Shown: positions 35,146-43,410, counted from the first letter of the stretch. The stretch: DNA of 64,000 bases from Pelosinus baikalensis (GCF_020819555.1 NZ_JAJHJB010000016.1:44751-108750), one strand, 5' to 3'. Notes: a model not told the origin generated them from the sequence alone. Numbers and translations are program-made.

Positions 35146-36090
35146 TTAGTGATAAAATAAATTGGACAAATAGTCAATGGCTTCATCTACCCGGCTGCCG
35201 GGATTAACAGCAAACAGGCAATATGGCAGCTGGTAGACCCGATTTTCCTGTACGGCTTTTAACTTTCTCCAGCTAGGGTGAAGTGCCAATTCATTGCGAA
35301 TTTGGTCACTGACCTTAGTGTCGTAGCTATGGGTAATTAGCAAGATCAGGTCTGGATTGGTCTGGATCGCAATATCGAGACTGAGGGGAGCATATCCCAT
35401 GGCATTGCCATCGCCTACGCTTTGGACAACATTTATTGCATTGAGGCGGCAGAGAAGATCGCCGATAAAACTGTTTGGCAGTGCCATATGAAAACTTTCG
35501 GCAGACCCCCAGACAACGAGGACTTTTGGTGAGGGTTTATTTTTGCTTTTCGCTTGGACCTGCTGCAATTTGCTGTCCAAACGATGAATCACCTGATAAG
35601 CTTGCCGCGAATGATCTGTCAATTCACCATAAAAGCGCAGGGTTTGGCTAATCTGCTGGTAATTATTCAATCTTTGAAGGTATACTAAAATACCCGCTTT
35701 TTCTAATGAGGCAAGGATTGGCTGACGCAAATGAATATCAGTAGTCAAAACTAAGTCGGGTTTTAAAGCGATAATCTGATCAATGTTGGGAGTTGGTGTC
35801 TCCCCTACAGATGGCACATCTTTAATTTTTTCCATCAGATCCGATGACAAAGCCATAGTACTGGGGCGACCGACTAATTCTCCGCCAACAGCATAATATA
35901 AATCAACATTAGAAGCGTTAAGAGCAATAAGCCGCAACGATCTGCCCTTTTTAATGGTTTGTATTAAACTGCATTTCGGACACTGGATTTCGATATACTT
36001 TACCTGACCTTTGAATAATAGTCTATTGCATTTTGAACAACGGCATTCATTTGAATCAGTGTTATTTATCATGTTATGACGTATATTCAT
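35146..36090 (-). CDS. Mu Com-like zinc ribbon fused to a siderophore/heme-binding (FepB/BtuF) fold
   Basis: 314 residues. Residues 16-46 (CRCSKCNRLLFKG, then IEIQCPKCSLIQ) copy the four-Cys zinc ribbon of phage Mu Com, a nucleic-acid-binding regulator. Residues 52-314 form a full class III periplasmic-binding fold (DLYYAVGGELVGRPSTM; TPNIDQIIALKPDLVLTT; AMGYAPLSLDIAIQTNPDLI) as in siderophore, heme or B12 receptors. There is no signal peptide or lipobox and GGAGG sits 6 bases before this ATG, so the binding domain should be cytoplasmic. A ligand-sensing RNA or DNA regulator of iron uptake is my inference. It has a Fur-box promoter and a leader terminator. Confidence 0.85.
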   Translation of the reverse strand: MNIRHNMINNTDSNECRCSKCNRLLFKGQVKYIEIQCPKCSLIQTIKKGRSLRLIALNASNVDLYYAVGGELVGRPSTMALSSDLMEKIKDVPSVGETPTPNIDQIIALKPDLVLTTDIHLRQPILASLEKAGILVYLQRLNNYQQISQTLRFYGELTDHSRQAYQVIHRLDSKLQQVQAKSKNKPSPKVLVVWGSAESFHMALPNSFIGDLLCRLNAINVVQSVGDGNAMGYAPLSLDIAIQTNPDLILLITHSYDTKVSDQIRNELALHPSWRKLKAVQENRVYQLPYCLFAVNPGSRVDEAIDYLSNLFYH

Positions 36091-36121
36091 GATATTCCTC
36101 CATTAACAGCAAATTAATATA

Positions 36122-36162
36122 TAAATAAAAAACTCCGTGCGAAATACAATTTCATCACGGAG
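36122..36162 (-). terminator. Intrinsic terminator inside the leader of the Com-fusion gene
   Basis: On the minus strand CTCCGTG-loop-CACGGAG is followed by TTTTTTATTTAT. It lies 40-75 bases downstream of the Fur-box promoter start site and 32 bases before the gene start, so most transcripts may stop here: a small RNA of about 75-80 bases or an attenuated leader. Confidence 0.8.
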
Positions 36163-36189
36163 CTCTAGGCTCTCTTTGCTTATATTTTC

Positions 36190-36237
36190 TATAATGATTA
36201 TTATTATCATTATAGAAAAGGGATATAATTTTGTCAA
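36190..36237 (-). promoter_or_regulatory. Fur-box promoter of the Com-fusion gene or sRNA
   Basis: On the minus strand TTGACA (36237-36232), 17-base spacer, TATAAT (36214-36209), then GATAATAATAATCATTATA (36208-36190), matching the Fur consensus at 17 of 19 positions and covering the predicted start site. Strong iron-repressed promoter. Confidence 0.88.
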
Positions 36238-36301
36238 GAATAACTCGTGCAGGAGTGAAGGACCAGGGTGGCTGTCTAACTATATATTTTTTATAAAATA
36301 A

Positions 36302-36859
36302 GAGCCTCTTACGCTGGCTGATGCTTTGAGCTGGCCAAGCCATTACTACAATACCCCTGAATTGGTTATGCTGTTTGAACAGCTTAAATATGGTATCAGA
36401 AATACTGACAAGCCCCGGATGTATTTTGAAGTTAAGATTATGGAGATTCTGTCCACTATCTTGAGTAGTGTCCAGCTTGAAGGGTATTCGGAAAAGTTCT
36501 TTCAAGCAGAACGTTCTAAGTATGTGACCTATCAAAACAAAAAATTTCTCTGGCAGGTCAAGACTGAAATTGATAAGGATATTCTGATGTCGCCATCAGT
36601 TAAGCAATTGGCTGCTATTGCCGAAATGGGGACAACCAAACTGCGTCAGTTGTTTAAGTCTTATTATGGCGTGACCATCGACGGCTATGTACGGCAAGAG
36701 AAAATGAACTATGCATTGCGGCTGTTATCCCATGACGACATGAGCGTACAAAATATCAGCACTTTTCTAGGGTATGGATGCCCTAGTCGGTTTACAGCAG
36801 CATTTAAAAAAATCCACGGTTTCACGCCGCAGCAGTTTCGTAAGTCACTCTCTTTGTAA
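36302..36859 (+). pseudogene. Truncated PchR-like AraC regulator (paralogue 1)
   Basis: About 185 codons matching the C-terminal half of the AraC paralogues in this region, from EPLTLADALSWPSHYYNTPE through the double helix-turn-helix (SVKQLAAIAEMGTTKLRQLF; DDMSVQNISTFLGYGCPSRF) to the end. The N-terminal ~150 residues with the effector domain are missing and a stop codon precedes the homology. The DNA-binding half could only be made from an internal TTG. Confidence 0.85.
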
Positions 36860-36997
36860 TGCGACCTTGATTTTAGCAGGTTGGACGGAGAGCGAATTCA
36901 GTGAAAGCAAAAAAGGCATCATGGCTGCCAGAGCAACTGTGATGTCTTTCTCAGTTAGGATGTACTTGTCGTAATAGTTACCAACGGCGAGTAGCGG
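36860..36997. other. Spacer with decayed sequence
   Basis: Downstream of the truncated AraC gene. On the minus strand it continues the frame after the stop of the remnant at 36998 for about 45 codons without resembling a family I know. Probably decayed DNA of a deleted receptor gene. Confidence 0.35.
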
Positions 36998-37105
36998 TCA
37001 GCCGGAAGGTGCGGCGTGGACAATTGGTGGGGAGTGCCAAAATAGGCTGGCGCTGATCAGAGTATAGAGCAGCTTTTTTTGGTGAGAGGATCTTCTTTTG
37101 TTCAT
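36998..37105 (-). pseudogene. Remnant of an exported protein gene (signal peptide only)
   Basis: ATG with GGGAG upstream encodes 35 residues: MNKRRSSHQKKLLYTLISAS then LFWHSPPIVHAAPSG and a stop. It is a complete signal peptide much like the one of the TonB-dependent receptor at 47551, behind the same promoter type. I infer that it is what remains of a deleted TonB-dependent receptor. Confidence 0.65.
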
Positions 37106-37158
37106 GCTTCTTGACTCCCTTTATGATAGGGTAGATAATTAAATTGTAAAAACACATT

Positions 37159-37177
37159 GATAATAATTGTTAATTAT
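37159..37177 (-). promoter_or_regulatory. Weak Fur-box-like AT-rich site
   Basis: GATAATAATTGTTAATTAT keeps the first hexamer of a Fur box and is AT-rich throughout. It occupies the same place (leader of the transcript, before the start codon) as better sites at 34680 and 47614. Confidence 0.35.
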
Positions 37178-37199
37178 GGCGATGAATTTTTTAATAGTT

Positions 37200-37269
37200 A
37201 AGTTAGTTTGCTAAGCCGGCTTTGACTAACTTGTGGCTAATTATAGCAAGGAGATTTAAGGGCAGTCAA
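37200..37269 (-). promoter_or_regulatory. Promoter with dyad at +1 before the signal-peptide remnant
   Basis: Minus strand TTGACT (37269-37264), 18-base spacer ending CTTGC, TATAAT (37245-37240), then AAGTTAGT...ACTAACTT (37232-37200) as an 8-bp perfect dyad beginning at about +1. Confidence 0.75.
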
Positions 37270-37524
37270 TGGCTGTACAGAAAGACCAGAAGCAGGTATA
37301 TAGGAAGATAAAAGAAATGTTCTATTGATACTCATATGATGGCATGCAAAACAAAAGGTCACTGCGTTTTTGAGGGGTAGTTCTGTGAAAATTTTAGGGT
37401 TAATATTTTGGTTGGCGTTGTTGGTGATGGTGTGCCAACATGATATGATAAACGATGTAAAGTGAAGTACCGTTTTAAGGCTGATGCTGTACTTGGGATA
37501 AACAGATAGCAAGGAGGGGAGAAT

Positions 37525-38524
37525 ATGGCTACAAATGAATACTTTGACGGTAATGCCGAACTGGCTGCACAGTTAAGATGTACTAAAGATAGCGGGGAAC
37601 TTAGCAGATGTCCGAAAGGTATTACCTATGTATTTCCTCCTGAAAATGGTGATAGGTGGTTTATCGATATTCATCCTAAAACTGGTCTTTTTGTTAGCGA
37701 TGCCTATTTTACACTGCATCAACCAGTTACCAAGACTTATGAAATTGAGCAGCCAGGATTGTTCTTGTGCTCCTTTGAGAGCGGTGATGTTACCATTTTC
37801 GAAAGGGGCAAGAAAGCAAGGCGAATGAGGCAAGGCATTCATCTGCTGGCTAACCAGGGCAAGCCATTTAAAGTAGTCTTTGGCAATGAAAAGCACATCC
37901 GATATACTGGTGTTTGGGTGTTTGCCGATTTTATCAGTAAATACTTGCAGGATAGAGAGTGGAAGGAAACATTGACCATAAACGATGCTTTAACCTGGCC
38001 AAGTCACTACTATAATACCCCAGAGTTGCTGGCTGCACTTTCAACAGCTTCGATTTGCAATCAGAGGCGGTGTGACGCCGCTAATGTATTTTGAAAGCAA
38101 GATAATTGCAATTTTGTCTTTAATTTTATGTGCTGTGCAAACTCCGAAACATGCGGAATGGTTTCAAAAAAAGGAACGCCCCAAGCATGTAACGTATCAA
38201 AATCAACAATTTATTTGGAAAGTTAAGGCGGAGTTAGACAAGGAAATACTAAACCCGCCGTCAGTTAAGCAGCTAGCAGCTATTGCTGGAATGGGAACCA
38301 CCAAGCTGCGCATATTGTTTAAATCGTGCTATGGGATGAGTATAGCTGACTATGTACGGCAGGAAAAGATGAACCATGCACTGCGTTTGTTATGGCATGA
38401 TGAGATGAGTATCCAAAATATCAGTTCACTTCTGGGGTATGCGAGGCCTAGCAAGTTTACGGAGGCATTTAAAAAAATTCATGGCTTGACGCCCAGGCAG
38501 GTGAGGCAGTCGTTTAATTTATAG
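37525..38524 (+). pseudogene. PchR-like AraC regulator with +1 frameshift (paralogue 2)
   Basis: Full-length relative of the intact regulator at 47991, split in two frames. Residues 1-165 (MATNEYFDGNAELAAQLRCT ...) run in frame 1; from about 38031 the match continues in the next frame (FQQLRFAIRGGV ... end at 38524) with both helix-turn-helix motifs. One extra G in CTGGCTG accounts for the shift; removing it restores ELLLHFQQL, as in the paralogues. Either a real pseudogene, a switchable gene or a sequencing error. GGAGGGGAG precedes the ATG. Family role: siderophore-responsive activation of receptor genes under Fur control. Confidence 0.85.
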
Positions 38525-38549
38525 CAATGGTTCATGGCCAAAAGAAAAA

Positions 38550-38582
38550 GACGCAAAGGCTTTTTTGAGCTTCCTTTGCGTC
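38550..38582. repeat. Dispersed hairpin repeat, short GACGCAAAGG variant
   Basis: GACGCAAAGG (38550) and CCTTTGCGTC (38573) pair perfectly; the arm is the core of the CACAAAGACGCAAAGG family. It lies between convergent araC and ahpF genes. Confidence 0.7.
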
Positions 38583-38589
38583 GTGAAAA

Positions 38590-40128
38590 TCAATTCCGTA
38601 TTAAGTAGTCGAATGCGCCTAGTGCCGCATTCGCACCGGACCCCATAGCAATTATAATCTGCTTATAAGGAGTATTTGTGCAGTCTCCCGCGGCAAACAC
38701 TCCCGGCACATTGGTTGCACCGCGGCTGTCTACAATGATCTCACCAAAGCGGTTGCGTTCTACCGTGCCATCCAGCCAATCGGTATTCGGAATAAGACCG
38801 ATTAGGATAAATACCCCCTGAAGTTTCAGATGATGTACGTCTCCTGTGCTGCGATCAATATAAGAAAGGCCATTGACCTTATCCGTACCGGTGATTTCTT
38901 TCGTTTGAACATTTTTCAAAACCGTCACATTCGGCAAACTGTAAAGACGTTGCTGCAACACAACATCAGCTTTCAGTTCCGGCAAAAATTCCAGCACAGT
39001 CACATGCTCCACAATACCGGCCAGATCAATTGCCGCCTCAATACCAGAGTTGCCTCCGCCAATAACGGCCACAGGTTTTCCTTTAAATACAGGACCATCG
39101 CAATGGGGGCAGTAAGCCACACCTTTATTTTTAAACTCGGCTTCTCCCGGTACGCCAATATTGCGCCAGCGGGCTCCTGTAGAAAGAATAACTGCTTTGC
39201 TCTTTAAGACAGCACCATTTTCCAACTCAATTTCGATCAGCTCTTTTTTCTCCAAGCGTCTGCCGCGCTGCAGCTTCATCACATCAATCGGGTATTCTTT
39301 CACGTGCTCCTCAAGATTTGCCGCCAGTTTAGGACCTTCGGTATATCTTACAGTGATGAAGTTTTCAATTCCAAGGGTGTCCTTAACCTGACCGCCAAAC
39401 CGTTCGGCAGCAATCCCGGTACGAAGTCCTTTTCTTGCCGCATAAATAGCCGCGCTGGCTCCAGCCGGACCGCCTCCCACAACAAGAATATCGAAGGGCT
39501 CTTTTTCTTCTACTTCGGAGACATCAGAGCCATCACTGAGCTTGGCAAGTATTTCCTCTACTTCCATACGACCGCTGCTAAAAAATTCACCATTCAGATA
39601 AACCGAAGGCACCGCCATAATTTCTTTGCTCTGCACTTCTTCTTGAAAAGCAGCACCATCGACCATGGTATGGGTAATATTCGGATGAAGGATACTCATA
39701 AGATTTAGAGCTTGAACAACCTCGGGGCAATTATGGCAGCTCAAGTTGATATAGGTTTCAAAATGATACGTACCCTTAATTGCTTTAATCTGATCGATTA
39801 TTTTTTGCTCAACCTTTGGTGCTCTGCCGCTAACCTGCAGCAAAGCCAGCACCAAAGAGTTAAATTCATGTCCCAAAGGAATACCGGCAAAGGTGATTCC
39901 ACTATCTTCTCCTGCACGATGGAGACTAAAACTTGGTGTTCTTGGCAGCTTTGTTTTCTCGCTTGTGATCATAGGAGACATAGAGGCGATTTCATCTACC
40001 AGAGCAATCATGTCACTAGATATAGTATCGCTGCCTGAACTGACTTTAATCAGCACATTGCCTTCCAACAACTGAAGATATTGAGATAATTGCTCTTTAA
40101 TATCCTGATCTAGTAACATTGAACCCAC
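38590..40128 (-). CDS. ahpF: Alkyl hydroperoxide reductase subunit F
   Basis: Flavoprotein disulfide reductase of 512 residues that recharges AhpC. N-terminal double thioredoxin-like domain with CxxC in NLSCHNCPEVVQ, FAD-binding GGGPAGASAAIYAARKG, redox CPHCDGPVF, NAD-binding GGGNSGIEAAIDLAG, and C-terminal FAAGDCTN. Complete. It begins 3 bases after the ahpC stop, one operon. Confidence 0.96.
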   Translation of the reverse strand: MGSMLLDQDIKEQLSQYLQLLEGNVLIKVSSGSDTISSDMIALVDEIASMSPMITSEKTKLPRTPSFSLHRAGEDSGITFAGIPLGHEFNSLVLALLQVSGRAPKVEQKIIDQIKAIKGTYHFETYINLSCHNCPEVVQALNLMSILHPNITHTMVDGAAFQEEVQSKEIMAVPSVYLNGEFFSSGRMEVEEILAKLSDGSDVSEVEEKEPFDILVVGGGPAGASAAIYAARKGLRTGIAAERFGGQVKDTLGIENFITVRYTEGPKLAANLEEHVKEYPIDVMKLQRGRRLEKKELIEIELENGAVLKSKAVILSTGARWRNIGVPGEAEFKNKGVAYCPHCDGPVFKGKPVAVIGGGNSGIEAAIDLAGIVEHVTVLEFLPELKADVVLQQRLYSLPNVTVLKNVQTKEITGTDKVNGLSYIDRSTGDVHHLKLQGVFILIGLIPNTDWLDGTVERNRFGEIIVDSRGATNVPGVFAAGDCTNTPYKQIIIAMGSGANAALGAFDYLIRN

Positions 40129-40131
40129 CTC

Positions 40132-40695
40132 TTAAATCTTTCCGACAAGATCCAGACTTGGTTTCAGTGTAGCAGAACCTTCCTGCCATTTAGCCGGGCA
40201 AACCTCGTTTGGATTTTTCCGAATATATTGTGCTGCTTTAATTTTATTAACCAGTGTGCTTGCATCACGACCGATGCCGCCGGCATTGATTTCAACCGCC
40301 TGCACGATGCCATCAGGGTCGATGATGAATGTCCCGCGATCAGCAAGACCGTTCTCTTCAATCAGCACTTCGAAGTTTCTTGACAACGTATGGGAGGGAT
40401 CACCAATCATTATGTAGGTGATTTTTTTAATGGTTTCCGAACTGTCATGCCAGGCTTTATGGGTAAAATGAGTGTCCGTGGAAACAGAATATACTTCCAC
40501 ACCCAGTTCTTTTAGAGTAGCGTATTGATTTTGCAAATCCTCAAGTTCTGTCGGGCACACAAACGTAAAATCTGCCGGATAGAATAAGACTACGCTCCAT
40601 TTGCCTTTGAAAGCCTCTTCTGTAACTTCAACAAACTTTCCATTGTGATAAGCCTGCGCTTTAAACGGTTTTACCTCTGTTCCAATTAGTGACAT
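40132..40695 (-). CDS. ahpC: Alkyl hydroperoxide reductase subunit C (2-Cys peroxiredoxin)
   Basis: 187 residues. Peroxidatic Cys47 in FTFVCPTELEDL and resolving Cys166 in NEVCPAKW; the family length is normal. Reduces H2O2 and organic peroxides using AhpF. GGAGGT precedes the ATG. The divergent MerR-type gene and a Fur/PerR-like dyad share the upstream region. Confidence 0.97.
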   Translation of the reverse strand: MSLIGTEVKPFKAQAYHNGKFVEVTEEAFKGKWSVVLFYPADFTFVCPTELEDLQNQYATLKELGVEVYSVSTDTHFTHKAWHDSSETIKKITYIMIGDPSHTLSRNFEVLIEENGLADRGTFIIDPDGIVQAVEINAGGIGRDASTLVNKIKAAQYIRKNPNEVCPAKWQEGSATLKPSLDLVGKI

Positions 40696-40761
40696 AATAA
40701 ATTACCTCCAAATATAAATTTTAACTAATAATTAATGCTTGGTTGATAAATTCAACTAAAC

Positions 40762-40774
40762 GATAATTATTATC
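40762..40774. promoter_or_regulatory. Fur/PerR-type operator
   Basis: GATAATTATTATC, a perfect 6-1-6 dyad, lies 66 bases upstream of ahpC in the spacer toward the MerR-type gene. In Firmicutes, ahpCF is commonly repressed by PerR or Fur at such sites. Confidence 0.65.
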
Positions 40775-40923
40775 TCTTGATTCATATTATCTTATTTAAT
40801 TCATTAAATGTCAATAGTCAAAATGAAAAAAATTATAAATTAAAATTACGAAAGCAAAAACACTCGATCTTGACCAATGAAGCGTTTTGGGCGGGTGATA
40901 AAAAGTTAGAGCAGGTGAAGCAG

Positions 40924-41769
40924 ATGAATGAAAAGAAGTGGACGATTGGTGAAATGGCCAAACTGTTTGACCTATCAACTGATACTCTGCGTTATTATGA
41001 AAAAGCAGGGCTGCTGTCTTCCAATAAAAAGGCAGAGAATGGCTACCGATATTATTCGTATGATGATTTGGTCATTCTTATAGATATTCTGTTTTTTCGC
41101 AACATGGATTTGGCAGTTAAGGATATTCGCCAGATTGTGACGAAGATGGATCTTCACGAGATCAAGGATGTCCTTAAACATAATCAACAAGTCGTAGAGG
41201 ACAAAATACAAGGGCTAATCAGACAGCGCAAAATGCTTACTCAGGTTGTAGAACACTATGAATTATGTGAGCAAATGCTGGGGCAATTTTCAATTGTTCA
41301 GGCTCCCGATTTTCGTTATAAATTTGTCGGTGCACAAGCTGATGATTTGTTTGATATTGTTCGCAGCTACAAGAAACCGGATCGCTGTTGGCTGAATCAG
41401 ATCAGGTATACTTTGTTTATCCCACAGGCAGAGCTGCTGCAAAATCAGAGATTTTGTCAGTCGCAGTTAGGTATTAGCTTCGATGAAGAAAATTTACAAC
41501 TGTTGGCCCATGCCGAACAGCAAGGGTTCTCAGCCATGAGAGAAGGCGATTATTTATATACCGTCACAGGCACAGATTACTCTGAACAGACCAACCATAT
41601 GCTCGCGGAAGCTATGCAGTGGCTGCAAGACCAGGGGAATCAGGTTGCAGGTCCTCTGATTGGGCGATATTTGACAAGTGTTCACAAAGATGGACTTGAT
41701 TACTATGAGATTTGGGTTTCTATTAAGAAGGATCGTTTAAGGACATCGTTTACTGGTCACAAAGAATAG
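40924..41769 (+). CDS. MerR-family regulator with effector-binding domain
   Basis: 281 residues: N-terminal MerR winged helix (WTIGEMAKLFDLSTDTLRYY, then EKAGLLSSNK), a coiled-coil dimerisation helix (about 80-120), and a C-terminal GyrI-like effector domain. ATG at 40924 is chosen for the AGGTGA site and because family homology begins there; the open frame starts 49 codons earlier. It is divergent from ahpCF and may respond to a drug or a redox-active ligand; its target is not shown by the sequence. Confidence 0.88.
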   Translation: MNEKKWTIGEMAKLFDLSTDTLRYYEKAGLLSSNKKAENGYRYYSYDDLVILIDILFFRNMDLAVKDIRQIVTKMDLHEIKDVLKHNQQVVEDKIQGLIRQRKMLTQVVEHYELCEQMLGQFSIVQAPDFRYKFVGAQADDLFDIVRSYKKPDRCWLNQIRYTLFIPQAELLQNQRFCQSQLGISFDEENLQLLAHAEQQGFSAMREGDYLYTVTGTDYSEQTNHMLAEAMQWLQDQGNQVAGPLIGRYLTSVHKDGLDYYEIWVSIKKDRLRTSFTGHKE

Positions 41770-41794
41770 TAGTTGCAGAAGGGCATCTAGGTAT

Positions 41795-41824
41795 AAATAA
41801 AACCTGCTGATATTTTCAGCAGGT
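41795..41824 (-). terminator. Intrinsic terminator
   Basis: ACCTGCTGA and TCAGCAGGT pair perfectly; on the minus strand a TTTTATTTAT tail follows. It ends the small coiled-coil gene and can also limit the MerR-type transcript. Confidence 0.75.
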
Positions 41825-41858
41825 AGAATTGGATTTATTAGCTAATTATTTACGATTT

Positions 41859-42140
41859 TCAATAGTGCGATATCTGTTCAGTTTGAAAAAGTTTATTGTT
41901 TATCAAATCAATTTTAGTGTCAAGTCTATTTATCGAATTCTTTGTTGCTGTTCTTGCGACATCTTGAGATAGGGCAGAGATAAAGCTTGTGTTTTTCGCG
42001 AGTTTACTATCAATGTTATTTAAACGATCATTGTTGATCAGTACCGCCTGTTCGATCAGATCAAGCTTCTTACTTTTCTTATCTTGATTCTCAAATAGTT
42101 TATTTTGGCCTTCTAGTAACTGCTGTAAGATCTTTTCCAT
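41859..42140 (-). CDS. Small coiled-coil protein of unknown function
   Basis: 93 residues, charged, no membrane segment or signal. Heptad-like spacing runs through the protein (ILQQLLEGQNKLFENQ; LIEQAVLINNDRLNNID; INRLDTKIDLINNKL), resembling the small coiled-coil proteins often annotated as tail-fibre or t-SNARE-like hypothetical proteins in Firmicutes. GGGAGGT with good spacing and a terminator support expression. No family can be named. Confidence 0.7.
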   Translation of the reverse strand: MEKILQQLLEGQNKLFENQDKKSKKLDLIEQAVLINNDRLNNIDSKLAKNTSFISALSQDVARTATKNSINRLDTKIDLINNKLFQTEQISHY

Positions 42141-42336
42141 GGCTGTACCTCCCGTTCATATCGTTAATTTATTGTATCATAGGCAATTATGCTTGTACAA
42201 TGAGGATATTTTATCATACAAATTGCTGGAAAGCCGGAGAAACGAAATGAATACCGTATGAAGCCTTTGAATTTCTAGTGCCAATCAGTATAAAATAATG
42301 AGCGGAGTCAATCACAAGACTACGATACTTTTTTGC

Positions 42337-42364
42337 TTGCAATCCCAACAAAAAGTACTATAAT
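42337..42364 (+). promoter_or_regulatory. Promoter of the structured RNA candidate
   Basis: TTGCAA, 16-base spacer, TATAAT (42359-42364). It points into a 380-base region without a plus-strand gene that ends in a strong terminator. Confidence 0.65.
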
Positions 42365-42370
42365 TAGTAA

Positions 42371-42754
42371 TAGGTGGAAATTAAAAAGTCGCCGTGTCCT
42401 AAGAGTGTGTCACCACTCTCAGGCACGAGCAGGTGTGTTGGCACCTACACGTAACAGCTAAACTGTCCACGACGACAGATTTATTATACCGTGAACGTTT
42501 CTTGATTACAAGCAAAGGTATGTTCGGGGTATCATAGAGAATGTAGTTTTGGCAGAGGCTAGCGGCTGCATTGAGTAATCGATTTGTCCTATCCAGTAAC
42601 AGGCTGTAATTTAGGCAGGAACCTTTATTCATAAAGGGGGATTTTCTGCGATATCTTTGTGGTACCCCAATCAGCCGGGTTATCGGATATAGATACAAAC
42701 GACGCAACAATAGCGCATGTGTAGGTTAATAAACCTGGCATGCGCTTTTTAATT
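42371..42754 (+). ncRNA. Candidate structured noncoding RNA, unidentified
   Basis: Between a promoter and a strong terminator (AGCGCATG...AGGTT-loop-AACCT...CATGCGCT with TTTTT, 42712-42750) lie about 380 bases without a convincing ORF but rich in pairing. Domain 1: GTCGCCGTG (42389) pairs with CACGACGAC (to about 42475) and encloses CCTAAGAGTG-loop-CACTCTCAGG and AGGTG...CACCT hairpins. Then ACCGTGAAC/GTTCGGGGT enclosing CTTG-atta-CAAG, ATGTAG/CTGCAT, and GCAGGAACCTTT/AAAGGGGGATTTTCTGC. I do not find the conserved cores of RNase P RNA, tmRNA, SRP RNA, 6S RNA or common riboswitches. A minus-strand ORF (42399-42710) overlaps but has no family likeness. Confidence 0.55.
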
Positions 42755-42887
42755 TCCCCATTAAAAAAGGCTGTTTGCTGGATGTTCCTAGAAGGATGGG
42801 CTTAATCCTCACACAGCCAAAAATGGGGGAATATAGAGTGATATTCAATCATTGCAAGTTGTACCTTACTGCAAAGGAGTTGCTGCG

Positions 42888-43181
42888 ATGAGGATTTTTG
42901 AAACGGCTGCACGAGAGTTAAGACATATGCATGATGCAGAGGAGCTAAGGTGCTTAGAGAAAGTTTCAGAAGGGTATTATCAGGCAGAGCAATCAAATAA
43001 TCAGTTGAAAAAAAGGTTATTGGAGATCTTATCGAAAGAAGGCATTGATATTGTAGACAAAATGCAGGAGAACTTTACGGAGAAAGAAATCCTTGCAGGA
43101 GAAATCTATTACAATCAAGGATTTTGTGATGCCATAAAGCTTATGATGCAGTCGTTAGCATGGGAGTCAGTTCGAAGGTAG
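42888..43181 (+). CDS. Small protein of unknown function (DUF6809-like pattern)
   Basis: 97 residues from the ATG at 42888, chosen for GGAG 8 bases upstream. Largely helical: NNQLKKRLLEILSKEG followed by a Glu-rich stretch and GEIYYNQGFCDAIKLMM, a layout like the small DUF6809-type proteins common in Firmicutes (low certainty). No signal or membrane segment. A terminator follows. It lies 134 bases after the RNA candidate's terminator. Confidence 0.6.
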   Translation: MRIFETAARELRHMHDAEELRCLEKVSEGYYQAEQSNNQLKKRLLEILSKEGIDIVDKMQENFTEKEILAGEIYYNQGFCDAIKLMMQSLAWESVRR

Positions 43182-43189
43182 AAAGCAAA

Positions 43190-43222
43190 AGAAGCAAGGG
43201 ATGATTCCTTTGCTTCTTTCTG
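43190..43222 (+). terminator. Intrinsic terminator
   Basis: GAAGCAAGG-loop-CCTTTGCTTC followed by TTTCTGCTTTTC, 9 bases after the small gene. Confidence 0.7.
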
Positions 43223-43253
43223 CTTTTCAACAGCTCTATTGCCACATCAATGC

Positions 43254-43367
43254 TTATTCATTAAGCATTGCTTCCAGTTGTGTTCTGTTCACAATGGTAA
43301 TCGTTCGCTTATTTAATGTAATAATATCGGTTTTACATAGATTTCCCAATTCCCGGCACAGTGAGAC
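43254..43367 (-). pseudogene. C-terminal remnant of a Crp/Fnr-type regulator
   Basis: Minus-strand codons after an in-frame stop read VSLCRELGNLCKTDIITLNK, then RTITIVNRTQLEAMLNE and a stop. This is the end of the Crp/Fnr winged helix (TVSRLLxELxxxGLI...ITILDxxxLE). Only about 38 codons remain; upstream codons are scrambled and no start exists. Confidence 0.6.
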
Positions 43368-43410
43368 TTATTTGACTATTGCCGGACGAAGCTGTCCGAT
43401 TCATGATTGT

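Noticed and set aside
36155..36535. 126-residue minus-strand ORF over the Fur promoter
   Set aside because: Antisense to the truncated AraC gene and covering a clear promoter and terminator; chance frame.
42399..42710. 103-residue minus-strand ORF
   Set aside because: It lies inside the structured RNA candidate, has no ribosome site or family likeness and an odd composition; treated as a chance frame.
42371..42754. RNase P RNA, tmRNA or T-box
   Set aside because: The expected conserved cores (GAGGAAAGTCC of RNase P, an ALAA tag frame and tRNA-like ends of tmRNA, GGGTGGTACCGCG of the T-box) are not found; GGTACCCC at 42661 is only a partial likeness.
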